DNA of 64,000 nt. It comes from Eutypa lata. Taxonomy: Eukaryota; Ascomycota; Sordariomycetes; Xylariales; Diatrypaceae. The notes beneath the pieces were generated by a model. The model did not search any database and was not told the DNA's origin. It worked only from the letters and a program-made list of their open reading frames with translations. The DNA lies in the NCBI GenBank assembly GCA_022661535.1, contig JAKULF010000004.1, positions 4,774,001 to 4,838,000 on the forward strand, written 5' to 3'. A program made the position numbers and the translations under genes. Of the stretch, positions 36,894 to 47,355 are shown in pieces. Numbering within the stretch: position 1 is the stretch's first letter; each line of letters begins with the position of its first letter.

Positions 36894-37367
36894 GTGATGA
36901 GGGGTGCGTTTCAGTGGTAGGGAATGTTATTAGCTGGCGCTGCATGATGTTTAGGGACTTTGGGGGTTTTATAGAGAGATTGAGTTTTAGTCAAGTTTTG
37001 GTTCAAAGCAGTACATTTGAATTGGTGATATTAGAGCAGTCTCGGCTATATTAGACTACGTCTTGGGTAGATTTTTAAGCAAAGCTCGGTTGATGCGTCT
37101 TTCCTATTTCTTGAATAATAGAATGGTACAACATTTAGGAAAAGAATCGTTAATCTATAGTTCGCTGTGCTGATTATCTGCTGGTTAGGGGTTGGAATAG
37201 ATGAGTGTGTATGATGAGCTAGGTGTAATCAAGGGTAAGAACGCCGCCTTGAAATCCAGAGGTTATAAAAGCAATTCGTTATCATAATGGACGTTACAGG
37301 AAATGAAGTGCGTACAAACATCGATAATCAATAGAAATAAGAGAAGTATTAAAAGATACATGCCAGC
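36894..37367. other. Convergent intergenic, no gene seen
   Basis: 3' flanks of the SDR gene and the glycosidase gene. No ORF or RNA gene is supported; terminators and poly(A) signals must lie here but I cannot place them. Confidence 0.5.
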
Positions 37368-40354
37368 CTATGGCTTTATATCTTCGTCCTTCAATGACTC
37401 GATGGCCTTCTCAATGCTGAAGTAAACCTTGACTTCAACTTCGTTACTCCATCCCGCCTTTAGGTCCATCTCTTTCCAGGCGGTCTCGATATCGATTTCA
37501 AGCACTTGCTGGTCGACCCTGCTTTTAGTAACTGTGTATGGCGGAATGGGTTGGCCTTGTATGGTGACCATAAAGTGCCTCTCTATTGAAAGATCGGGAA
37601 GGTTTGATATGTAGAGGCCTTGACAGAGTCAGCAGCTGTGTAGATATACCATGTTATTAATAAACAAGAATCACTCACCAAGTACACCTAGCGCTTTCAG
37701 TCTGGTATCTAAGAACACCCTGCTATTGTTATGCAGTATTGAAATTTCGTTCGACGTGATGGCGGCAGCGCCAGTCATCTTCCCAACCAGACCGAGATTT
37801 GCGGTATAAATCTTGCCTCGTGTGCTACTGTCGAATTCAGTCAAGGGGAAAGCTGTCAGAATATCGAAGCCGCGAATGTCAAGTACCACGGGGAGATATG
37901 CAGTGTCGGAGCCAGGCCGCATTACTGGTGTGACAACTCCGGTGTTATGCGCCCGTACTACATAACTCGTCGAGGGAAGTACCCCCGGAAGTTTTGATAG
38001 GGGTATGAGTTCCCTTAACGGCCGCTGCGAAACGTTGAAAATTCCGAGAAGAGGGGTTCCTGTCGCTGCTCTGCCGTGGTAACTCCCTAGCTTGAGAATC
38101 ACATTGTCGTGGTAATCATTGTAATGATCAATGCTCTTTCCAACAACGCTTGGCCTAAATATGACTGTATTGCCCCTTGGAGTCTGTCCTGTGATCTGGT
38201 TGATGATGTCAAAGTTGTACTCTCCGGGGGCGTCGGTAATGTAAATAGGCCCACCGCTGAGACAACGAGCAGCAGCATGGAACCCGGAATAATCGTGTAC
38301 AGTCTGAAACATATCCCAGTCGGGAAGGACATTGAGATGCTGGGTCAATAGACTGTTGTGTGCGTTGGCCCAGATGTGCCAAGGATGTGAAGCTGGAACG
38401 TGAGGAAAGAAGTCGTCAGAGTTTCTTACGAGCAAGGGAAGCCGGCTCCTTGGTAGTTGCTGGTGAAAGAGGATCTGTGGTGCTTGTGACATGCATGATA
38501 TGGCCCTCGAGCTAAAGTGCCTTAGGGTTGCGATCATCCAGGCGTCAAGATAGGTAGTAGTGAGCTCGCGACGATCCTTGGCCGAAGCCAAAGTATCCAC
38601 CATGAACTGGACATCAGCTTTGACGGCGTCAATGCCACTTTCAGACAAGAAGCGATAGAAGTCATCATAGAACTTGCTAACATCCTCTTTAGCAATGACG
38701 GTTGTATGCCCTTCGAGGTCAATATCTCGTTTTGGATTGTTCTCTCGGATAACGTCGACCGTCTTGTAAGTCTGCGCAAGTTTACCTTCAGGGGATATAC
38801 CTCCCCAGTATCCAAGCAATGCATGCCAGACAGCTACATGTTTGATGCTTGAGTGTCTTTCTCGAATGCGGGAAACGGTGTTCTTCAACCCATTGGGGAA
38901 GGCTTTTGGCTGTGCTTCAAATGCGTTCCACCCGTGGTGATATTGGCTTTTACCAGAGTCATTGATGTCCTGCCAATTGTCATCTATTATGAGACTACTG
39001 ATATGAACGTTTTGTTCTGCCAATGCATCGACTGCATTTAGAAGCTTTTCTTCGGTCAAGTCTTGCCCTAGGGCATTCCAAGTGCCTGTTATCGATGAGC
39101 ATTCACGTCCCTAGTCTGAAGGAATAGCGACACTTACAGTACCCTAATCCATCGTACCATTCTTCTAGCCATTTGGGTCTAACTTCGTCTTTTAGGCCCT
39201 GGAGCTCATTAGATAGATGGATACTTGAACCAGTAGAAGCGAAGATGACATCACGGGCGTGATACATGACAGCACAAAGGGCGCTCTCAAAGCTATCACC
39301 GGTTGCAGCAAGTACCAAGCCAGTAGAATTTGCTACATTATCACTGCGTAGCTATAGTATGTCTAATATCAGATGGTTATCTTCGATGGTAAATGGGGTG
39401 ATGACCCACGTGTATTGTAACAGCTCCAGCTTGAGTTTTCGAACTGCGGAGTAGCGTAGTGGTATCATTTCGGTCACTAATACCAAACAAAACCAGATGT
39501 TTTCCGGTAGAACTTAGGAACGAACACATAACAGCATCACTATCCAAGTCAAGATTGGATTTGCCATGCCTTGGGGCTAGCCAGGCAGATGACTGACGGA
39601 CCAAAGCGAACCAGCTATAAGAGGTCAGCCATACGTCCCCATAATGCGTACTTTCTTAATTTAAGACATAGTAGACTCACCGTAGGTATTCACCCCAAGG
39701 AGTTCCAAGTTCAGCATTTGCATATGCTGATTTCTCCTCTGAAGCTGGTCCAATGTCGCATTCAATGGCCCATAGATCAGTGTTGGGGGTTTGACTCATA
39801 ACTGATTTCACTCTCAAGTTCTGGTTTAGATCATTTATTATGTCAGAAAGATTAGTGGTCCTCTGGTACTGGAGCTCAGGGGAAGTGACTATGACGCCAT
39901 CGCGAGAACCTTGCTCATCATGTACCCATCTCCAAGGCTGGTCTGGGCGGTTACGGAATTTAATGGTGAAATTCAGGATCTGAGAATTATGTACCGAACC
40001 ACGGAAGTACAGATTGGGCGTTGAAGAGCTCGTTTCTTGTAGGAAAGCAGGGGAGCTGCTTATGGGCATTTGGGCAAGTGGGCTTCCGCTCCAGTTACCA
40101 CCAGCTGACGAATGCCATATAGACACTTCCCAAGGATCATTAACATTTGATTCATCTACTCCGAAGGAAACAAGAAACAGTATTGCATTAGTCTGTAGCT
40201 GGGTAACTTGTTCTAAGGGCGGGAAGCTGGCGATACTGGAGACAGTTGGTCCCATCTTGGAATCGACGGTGAGAGATGGCTTCGTTGGAGCGTTCTGTTT
40301 GGGAATGTTGGGGGAACGAAACTCAGGTACAAAATCATACTCTGCTTCACACAT
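37368..40354 (-). CDS. GH36-type glycosidase, raffinose synthase / Sip1 family
   Basis: Five exons: 40354-39681, 39614-39410, 39351-39138, 39085-37679 and 37618-37368. They total 2751 nt, 916 aa, with all four junctions canonical and in phase. The barrel core is in exon 4: SSLIIDDNWQDI matches the IDDGWQ strand, GIDAVKADVQFM carries the family nucleophile Asp (K-x-D), and VRNSDDFFPHVP carries the acid/base Asp (R-x-SDDF). DGLGYCTWNAL at the exon 3/4 junction is also characteristic. The N-terminal ~300 residues form the beta-sandwich domain and the C-terminus a small beta domain. No signal peptide is seen (MCEAEYDF...), so the protein is probably cytosolic. Plant relatives transfer or cleave alpha-galactosyl groups; fungal members are annotated as alpha-galactosidase/raffinose synthase-like. 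The true reaction here is inferred. Divergent from MPP-beta. Confidence 0.9.
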
Positions 40355-40985
40355 GATTATAGGAGTAGATGAAGTGAGTATATTATTGGATTTATATCAC
40401 GTCTTTCATAGAGGATTATGTATGAACTGCTCACTCCCCGAAGTTGACGAGTAGTTGATTACAAAGAGTGATCTGTCGTCTATGAAGCAAGTACACGGAG
40501 CTCAAGCTGGCAGCAGCTTCCAAGATTGTCCGACTGACAGCTTCGACAGCTGATCATGTTTGGACCAATAGTATCATGATTATTCATGCTTGTCGTGGCT
40601 GAAGCTAAAATTGAACATGGGTTCGCTCACTAGCCACAGCATCCATCGGAATCTGGCGGGATGTTGCGTCAACATGAAATTCGGGTGGGCGGCTGAAGTG
40701 GCTGATAGCGTATATTTCAGTGTCTTTCAGCTTGGACCACCCCAATTGTGGATGCTAATGCCCCGGCTTAGCCCAAAAATTCAGCCACTCCGAGCTCTTG
40801 GAATTGAAGCCAATGAGAAAACGAATGATTTCCTAAAGATTTCGTTTCGCATCAAACCGCTCATTACCCGTACAAATCCCATACTTGCCTTAATTCTACC
40901 ACCACTACCACCACCACCGCCGGTGCCGTCCTTTCTATCCTTCCACCTCTTCTTTTTTTTAATTCTACCCGCGAGTGTATATCAA
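40355..40985. promoter_or_regulatory. Divergent promoter region, glycosidase / MPP-beta
   Basis: A 631-bp interval between two outward-facing genes. The 100 bp before the MPP-beta ATG is strongly pyrimidine/CCA-rich (about 40895-40970), typical of fungal leaders of well-expressed genes. I see no clear TATA box. Confidence 0.45.
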
Positions 40986-42692
40986 ATGGCGTCCAGGCGA
41001 CTGGCATTGAACCTCGCCCAGGGTATGCGCAGTCGTGCTGCCCCGTCGGCTATCCGATCATTAAAGAGAGGGTTCGCTACGCCAGTCACTTCTCCAATCG
41101 GCGCCAAGACACAAACCACCACATTGAAAAATGGTTTAACGGTAGGATCTTGCTTTGCTACTCCCCGAGGTTAAGTCAATTGACCTAGTGGGAATTCCTT
41201 GAGACCCGGTCTAACGTTCAGCTGAAAAGGTCGCAACCGAATATTCGCCTTGGGCCCAAACTTCGACAGTGGGAGTGTGGATCGATGCTGGTTCGAGAGC
41301 CGAAACCGACGAGACCAATGGAACCGCACATTTCCTTGAGCATCTGGCTTTTAAGGTACTTATGCCATACTACGCGCCGCCACATACCGTAGTACATCCG
41401 ACTGACGGACTTTATAGGGCACCCAAAGGAGAACCCAGCAGCAGCTAGAGCTCGAGATCGAGAACATGGGTGGTCACCTCAACGCCTACACATCGGTGCG
41501 TCCAATGATAACCCTACGCAATTTAATAGAATAACCAAGTGGGAAGAAGTCCGGCTAACCCCACCACAGCGTGAGAACACTGTCTACTTCTCGAGAGCCT
41601 TCAACTCCGACGTTCCGCAATGTGTCGACATCCTCGCCGATATTCTCCAAAACTCTAAGCTCGAACCCTCGGCTATCGAACGGGAGCGCGACGTTATTCT
41701 CCGAGAATCCGAGGAGGTAGAGAAGCAGATAGATGAGGTTGTCTTCGACCATCTTCACGCCACTGCCTACCAGCATCAGCCTCTGGGCCGTACTATCCTC
41801 GGCCCCCGAGAGAACATCCGTGATATTACCCGAACCGAGCTCACTGGCTATATCAAGACCAACTACACGGCTGACCGCATGGTTCTCGTTGGAGCTGGTG
41901 GCATTCCCCACGAGAAGCTTGTTGAGCTTGCCGAGAAGAACTTCTCTAGTCTCCCCACTACGTCACCGCAAAACTCTGCCTACATCCTGTCCAAGAAGCA
42001 GCCTTCTTTCATTGGCTCCGAGGTCCGCGTACGAGACGATACCATCCCGGCTGCTCACGTTGCCATTGCCGTTGAGGGTGTGAGCTGGAATGACGATGAC
42101 TACTTCACTGCTCTGGTTACCCAGGCCATCGTTGGCAACTACGATAAGGCTATGGGTAGCGCTCCTCACCAGGGTAGCAAGCTGAGCAGCTTTGTTCACC
42201 ACAACGATCTTGCCAACAGCTTCATGAGTTTCTCCACGAGCTATAGCGACACTGGGTAAGTTTTTGGATTTATGTTCTCTGATACTTGTGCTAACGATTA
42301 TAAGTCTGTGGGGTATCTACCTCGTCACTGACCAGCTCACTCGTGTTGATGACCTTGTTCACTTCGCCCTTCGAGAATGGTCCCGCCTATCGGGCAACGT
42401 CACCGAATCCGAAGTCGAGCGTGCCAAGTCCCAACTGAAGGCGTCTATTCTCCTGTCCCTGGACAGCACATCTGCCGTCGCCGAGGATGTTGGCCGTCAG
42501 CTCGTCACCACCGGCCGTCGGATGAACCCTGGCGAGATCGAGCGTGTCATTGACCAGATTACCGAGAAGGATGTTATGGACTTTGCGAACCGGAAACTAT
42601 GGGACCAGGACGTCGCCGTTAGCGCTGTCGGCAGCATCGAGGGTCTCTTCGACTACAACAGAATCAGAGCCGATATGAGCCGGAACTTCTAA
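40986..42692 (+). CDS. Mitochondrial processing peptidase beta subunit
   Basis: Five exons: 40986-41141, 41230-41355, 41418-41495, 41570-42255 and 42305-42692. They give 477 aa, the usual length, with all junctions in phase. The M16 zinc site is intact: H86-F-L-E89-H90 (inverted HxxEH) and E166 exactly 76 residues after His90, as in the HxxEH-x76-E rule. The N-terminus ([19 protein letters not shown]...) is an Arg/Ser/Ala presequence. With the alpha subunit the enzyme removes presequences from proteins imported into the matrix; in some lineages the same chain also serves as core protein I of complex III. The extra segment NYDKAMG...[11 protein letters not shown] and the C-terminal [15 protein letters not shown] fit fungal members. 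Start chosen at the ATG in CAAATGGCG context; the frame further upstream lacks a presequence-like N-terminus. Confidence 0.95.
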
Positions 42693-43249
42693 GCAGGGGA
42701 AAATGGACGGCGTATAGAGGCGGTTTTGATGGTAAAGAAGAGAAAACCGAGGTCATAGAGTGTATCAGATACCGCACACTGAGTTGTACCATAAAGAAGA
42801 TCTTTCATCTGTTTTCGAAGCACTGACATGTCCGTATGGTGATTGAGTTGTTGATTATGAACGCGCCCAGTTTTCTTACCGCTCACTTGTCGGTCTAGCT
42901 AAAGCTAACCGTTCACAGACTCAGTCGGGTTGTATTCTATAACCTACAATCCGTATCATGCCTAACAACCTAAAGTTCATGAGCCTCATGGTTGATGAGG
43001 AAAGCAGGCATTATATCACGGCTTAGCACAATTTCCAAAAGGAACGATATACACTGCAAGTGCACAACATAGTGCAAATTACCATATATGACACAGCATA
43101 GATTTCCAAGCAAGACCTCCCCCTAACACCTTGCACGCTATCCTCTAGAACATGGTTTACCCAACGTCCGTCCGTGTGGATATCTAAATAAATAGAACGA
43201 GCTGCTGCTTGCTCATGGTTGTACCAAATTCCAGGGTCTATCTACTTAA
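42693..43249. other. Convergent intergenic, no gene seen
   Basis: 3' flanks of the MPP-beta gene and the secreted repeat-protein gene. No supported ORF or RNA gene. Confidence 0.5.
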
Positions 43250-43943
43250 TTACTGGCCGCACTGGCCCGAGACGAACTCTTCGGAGTTGATATTAGGCGG
43301 AATCTGCAGCGCGCAACGACCGTTTGCCAGGCAGACGCCGTCAAAATCTCCGTCGGTGCAGGACTGGCCCTCGAACGAAGCGGCGTCATCGCTGCTGTCC
43401 GCATCAGCCTCCCCATCGGCGTTGTTAGCATTGTCGTTAGCATTGCCACCACCAATCCCACATTGCCCCTGGACGAATTGAAAAGAGAGCTCGTTTGGAG
43501 GAAGTTCCAACCCGCAGCGTCCGTCTGCTCTGCATGTGCCGTCGAATGTCCCGTCGGTACAGGCCTGGCCCTCGACCGACGCGTTGTTGTTGTTGCCGCT
43601 ATCGTCGTTCCCGTTGGCGTCATTGGCGGTGTCTTCATCATCATCATCGTCATTGGAGGCGTCGTTGCCGCCAATCCCGCACTGGCCTTGAATAAATTGG
43701 AAGGAGAGCTCATTGGGAGGAAGTTCCAACCCGCAGCGGCCATCAGCCCGGCACGTCCCATCAAAGTCCCCGTCGGTACACGCTTGCCCTTCCACGCTTG
43801 ATTGTCGTGCTGTTAAAGGTGCTGGTCATACGCTTTAGCATGTGCTCGGTAACCAGTCATGGAATGATAGGGGTAGGCTCACCTGCGATAGCTGTGTTGG
43901 CTACAAGGCTCATGAGGAGTATGGTCATGTTGTCCAACTGCAT
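43250..43943 (-). CDS. Secreted protein with three cysteine-rich repeats, unknown function
   Basis: Two exons: 43943-43883 and 43809-43250, 206 aa. Exon 1 is essentially the signal peptide (MQLDNMTILLMSLVANTAIA). The mature part is three near-identical 39-residue modules (coded at 43792-43676, 43573-43457 and 43372-43256). Each begins EGQ-CTDG-FDG-C and has the strict spacing C-x8-C-x5-C-x17-C, ending GQCG. They are separated by ~30-residue linkers that are almost wholly Asp/Asn/Ala/Ser. Modules 1 and 2 are nearly identical; module 3 is the most divergent (LANGRCALQIPPN). Twelve cysteines in the mature chain suggest two disulfides per module. I do not know a named family. Small size, secretion and modular Cys repeats fit an effector-like, adhesive or antimicrobial role, but that is inference. 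Confidence 0.8.
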
Positions 43944-44120
43944 TTTGGAAAGATGGTATCGGAAATCACTTGGAGTTAACGGTGATATAGATTAAGAATA
44001 TGAATTAATACAGTGTAAGGTAGGATGTGACCAGCACTAGAAAGGAATAAAACAGGTTACGGTTGAAGAGAATGGATCGCGGATGAGGAATCTGTGCTTG
44101 AGATCAGGGACATATCGCTC

Positions 44121-44127
44121 TTATATA
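44121..44127 (-). promoter_or_regulatory. TATA-like box for the secreted repeat-protein gene
   Basis: Minus-strand TATATAA, about 178 bp upstream of the ATG at 43943, which would allow a leader of roughly 140 nt. Position and sequence are compatible with a TATA box, but there is no transcript evidence. Confidence 0.35.
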
Positions 44128-45721
44128 ATCGCCAAATGCAATGCAACTTCACGAACGATTCCTCGAATCATCGAAAACCTAGGAGTCCTAGGTAGCTAGC
44201 TGTCTCACGAGTTTCATGATGCTCGTGGGGTATTGTTTTATTATTCCTTAAGTTTTGATCAATATTGACAAGCCCTGAACTGAAACATGATAACTTCCAG
44301 AAAGTTTTTACCTCGTATTATACGTTTCGAGCGCTAGACTAGCCTTGGCTGAGCAGATGCGGCACCCAATATGTTGACAGGAGACTTTCTTGTTGTATCA
44401 TGGCAGGGCAACATTAGCTAAGACCAAACGGCGTGAAACTCTTGGCTCGGAATTCGGCCGTCTTATGATGAACCAAACCCTTGCCCGAGATCCATACCAC
44501 CCCGGGCGCTTGGCAATCAACCACAAACTATCTCTACCTAGTTACCTGTATACTGTTTACGTAACAGGGGAATCAATGATCTTCTATTCAGCTATTATGG
44601 CAATCCCAATGTTGCTATAATTCTAAACCTATATGAAGTACTGTACCTCGCTAACCTTGAAATCTTGTGGAAAAGTTGGCGATACAAAACACATACCAAC
44701 ATACTCGTTATTATTTTGTCTTCTCCTCCTTTTCAAACCCGTATAAATAGCTTGACATGATTCTATAAGGGGTATATATACATGTCAATGCAATGTTGAA
44801 AATCGACTTGTCACTAAATTGGATGAATAGGGATGTGGGAGCACCAAAAATTCTCGAGGATGCTAGGTAAGAAGGCTTCTCTAGCCGACATAGGGAAGAG
44901 GCAACAGGGAGCTCCCATCAACGACTCTCGGGAACCTAGCAGTTCCTGAAAAAGCCCAGAAGATGCGGGATGTTTATTGGCGATTGGTTGATTGCATGTC
45001 GTCTTTGTACTACCTAATAGGTAGTTCCAAGTCTCACATAGAAGGCTTCACTCCACCCCAGACAACTCTGTCGCCCTATAATCTAGCTACCTATTCAAAA
45101 TCATAAATCTGGACCGTTCCAAGTATAACAGGAATTGCACCCTGGATACTGACAATTGATCTTTTTATTGTTAAAAGTCGACGTTAATATAAGTTGCGCA
45201 GCGCATTGACTGGCCAGATAGGCAGGACCGTACGAAGTACCAACCCTTCTGTTCCTCCCAATATCATCCAGATACAATTATGTAGGAAGATGAAAACTAT
45301 AGCCCGAATCCTTTTATAAGTAGAACGATAAGGTACCGGCAATAAATTTCCCCTGGGATCCAGCACATTTGTCATTCACGTGGCTTACGTCAGTCATTTT
45401 GGGAATTGCGTTGACAGGCATTGAAGGAAATCTCCGTGCGGGAAGAGTCTAGTTACTAAGTAGCAGGGCTGAAAAACTCGCGATGCTCTAGCGCTAAGCC
45501 CCTTTATGTACGCGAAGCAAACTTCGCTTTTTCCTAAACAGGTAAGATCTTGCAATCCCTCCATTCGTCGATTCATAAGCACCGCTGCTTGATAATCTGA
45601 CAGCGCAGATATTGCATCACTGAATGAATGAATGAATGAATATGCTCTAAATTCCTGTAAACGAGATAGTTGGTTGCTGCTGATGCGGCGCAGTTCCCTG
45701 AGCAGAATAGGCAGTAGGTAA

Positions 45722-45730
45722 TATATAAAG
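45722..45730 (+). promoter_or_regulatory. TATA-like box for the SMP-30-like gene
   Basis: TATATAAAG about 90 bp before the ATG at 45818 and only ~10 bp before the in-frame ATG at 45740. A TATA box directs initiation ~30 bp or more downstream, so the 45740 codon would be left out of the transcript. This favours 45818 as the true start. Confidence 0.45.
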
Positions 45731-45817
45731 ACGTAGACGATGGCTCTCTACCAGAAGACAGGTTTTCCCCAACCAAGGGCGCCAGCACATCTACTGTTTA
45801 CGTTTTCCATCCTCATC

Positions 45818-46867
45818 ATGTTGACCAAGACGTTCGCCAAGTTCCTTGCCACCATTGCGGTGCTAGGGACCACCACAACAGCAGCTCCATTTCTGGCACC
45901 GCGTACAGACTCACAGCATGATCTGCGACACAAGACCATCGCCCAGCTCAACAACACGGGGACCTGGTTCGAGAACGTCATCAGCCAGCAGAACGGAGAC
46001 CTCCTGATCACGATGATGGCTCCAAACGCATCCATCTACCGTCTCCGGAACCCGGCCTCCCCACACCCAGAGCTGTCCCTCGTGCACACTATCCCGGACG
46101 CCGACGGTCTCCTGGGCATCGCCGAGACAGGCCCCGACACCGTCGTCGTAGCCGGCTCTCGTTTCGAGGCCCCTGCATCGCCGACGCCCGGCACCATGGC
46201 GGTATGGGAGGTTAAGGTTGGGCCGGAACCCTCGACAGCGCGCAAGATCGTCGACATCCCCGAGGCCGGCATGCTGAACGGCGTCGCCTGGGTCCCCGGG
46301 CGCCAGCAGGCGACGGCCGTGCTGATCGCCGACAGCGCCCAGGGCGTCATCTACCGGGTCGACGTCGCGACGGGCGCCTACGAGATCGTGGTCGACGCGC
46401 CCGAGACTAAGCTGGTCTCGGGCTCCGCGTTCGAGGCCGGCGCTAACGGCGCTAAGGTCCGCGGCGGGTACTTGTACTGGTCCAACTCCAACCTCGTTGC
46501 GTTCTACCGCGTCGAGATCGACGCGAGGGGGTATCCCGCCCCCGGGGCGGGGATCGAACAGGTCGCCACGGCTGCGAATGCCGCGACTATTGTGGATGAT
46601 TTCGCGTTTGACCAGCGAGGCGACATCTGGAGTACGACGAACCTCGATTATACGCTGGTCAAGGTTGCGCCTGGCGGGTCGGCTTTCGTTGTCCTGGGGG
46701 GCCCGGGACAGCTGGTCATGGCGGGGAATGCGGCGGCTGCCTTTGGACAGACGCCCGCTGATAAACATATTCTGTATGTGGTGACTGATGGAGCGTTAGC
46801 CTCTCCGGTAAACGGGACCATCATCGAGCCGGCGAAGGTGGTGGCTGTCGATACAAGATACAGTTAA
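45818..46867 (+). CDS. Secreted SMP-30/gluconolactonase-like beta-propeller protein
   Basis: An intronless gene of 349 aa, GC-rich through most of its length. Starting at 45818 gives a clean signal peptide (MLTKTFAKFLATIAVLGTTTTA, then APFLAPR); the longer frame from 45740 would bury it behind 26 residues, and the TATA-like box at 45722 also argues for the shorter start. The body has the repeated blade pattern of six-bladed SMP-30/LRE-type propellers: GTWFENVISQQNGDLLIT, DGLLGIAETGPDTVVV, LNGVAWVPG..AVLIADSAQGVIYRVDV, YLYWSNSNLVAFYRVEI, VDDFAFDQRGDIWSTTN and KHILYVVTDG. Such fungal proteins often sit in metabolic clusters and are annotated as hydrolase-like, but metal ligands cannot be assigned with confidence here, so no reaction is claimed. 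Convergent with the NLR gene. Confidence 0.85.
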   Translation: MLTKTFAKFLATIAVLGTTTTAAPFLAPRTDSQHDLRHKTIAQLNNTGTWFENVISQQNGDLLITMMAPNASIYRLRNPASPHPELSLVHTIPDADGLLGIAETGPDTVVVAGSRFEAPASPTPGTMAVWEVKVGPEPSTARKIVDIPEAGMLNGVAWVPGRQQATAVLIADSAQGVIYRVDVATGAYEIVVDAPETKLVSGSAFEAGANGAKVRGGYLYWSNSNLVAFYRVEIDARGYPAPGAGIEQVATAANAATIVDDFAFDQRGDIWSTTNLDYTLVKVAPGGSAFVVLGGPGQLVMAGNAAAAFGQTPADKHILYVVTDGALASPVNGTIIEPAKVVAVDTRYS

Positions 46868-47355
46868 GATGTGAAAATGGTGGGCTTATTCTACTTCGTG
46901 GTGTGGAATACCTACATCAGATGTAAATTTACCACCGATTACACTGTATCCTGTAACGCATAGCAACATGCTACTGCTTGTTATGTAGACGAAAATTTAG
47001 ACATAACCACGTTGGGCTCTATGTGCTTCGTCAAATCATACCGGATAGTCCTAGTGGCAGTATAGTTATAGTCAAGTTGCAGTTATGTTGCTATAAAACT
47101 GCCTTTATATTATATCGACGGGAGCATGTTTGTCTGGTGCAGATACCCCTGCAGATTTATAACAGCCTTATAAATCTACATGGCAAGGTTGAGAGCTGAT
47201 GAGTTGAGTTGCGCTTGCCCGCCCCCCGCGTGTAGCTGAAGACGGTTCCCCGAGGCAAAGTTCCAGGCCTAAGGACACACTGTCTTGACCTGTCAGCCCG
47301 AATTGAAGCCTTCTCACGCCGGGGCTTTTCCTGTACGCTAGGTGATATTCTAACT
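46868..47355. other. Convergent intergenic, no gene seen
   Basis: 3' flanks of the beta-propeller gene and the STAND receptor gene. No supported ORF or RNA feature. Confidence 0.5.

Larger units (their letters stand above)
43944..45817. other. Intergenic with promoters of two divergent secreted-protein genes
   Basis: Both flanking genes encode secreted proteins and point outward. A (TGAA)5 microsatellite lies at 45621-45640. A 76-codon plus-strand frame at 44390-44620 has no recognisable features and I do not support it. No RNA gene seen. Confidence 0.5.

Noticed and set aside
28922..40628. 15-base word AACATGGGTTCGCTC present near 28924 and near 40614
   Set aside because: In a 64 kb window a shared 15-mer pair is not improbable by chance, and the flanks do not match.
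45911..46768. 285-codon minus-strand frame
   Set aside because: Antisense shadow of the GC-rich SMP-30-like gene, no domain; the sense protein has a signal peptide and propeller pattern.
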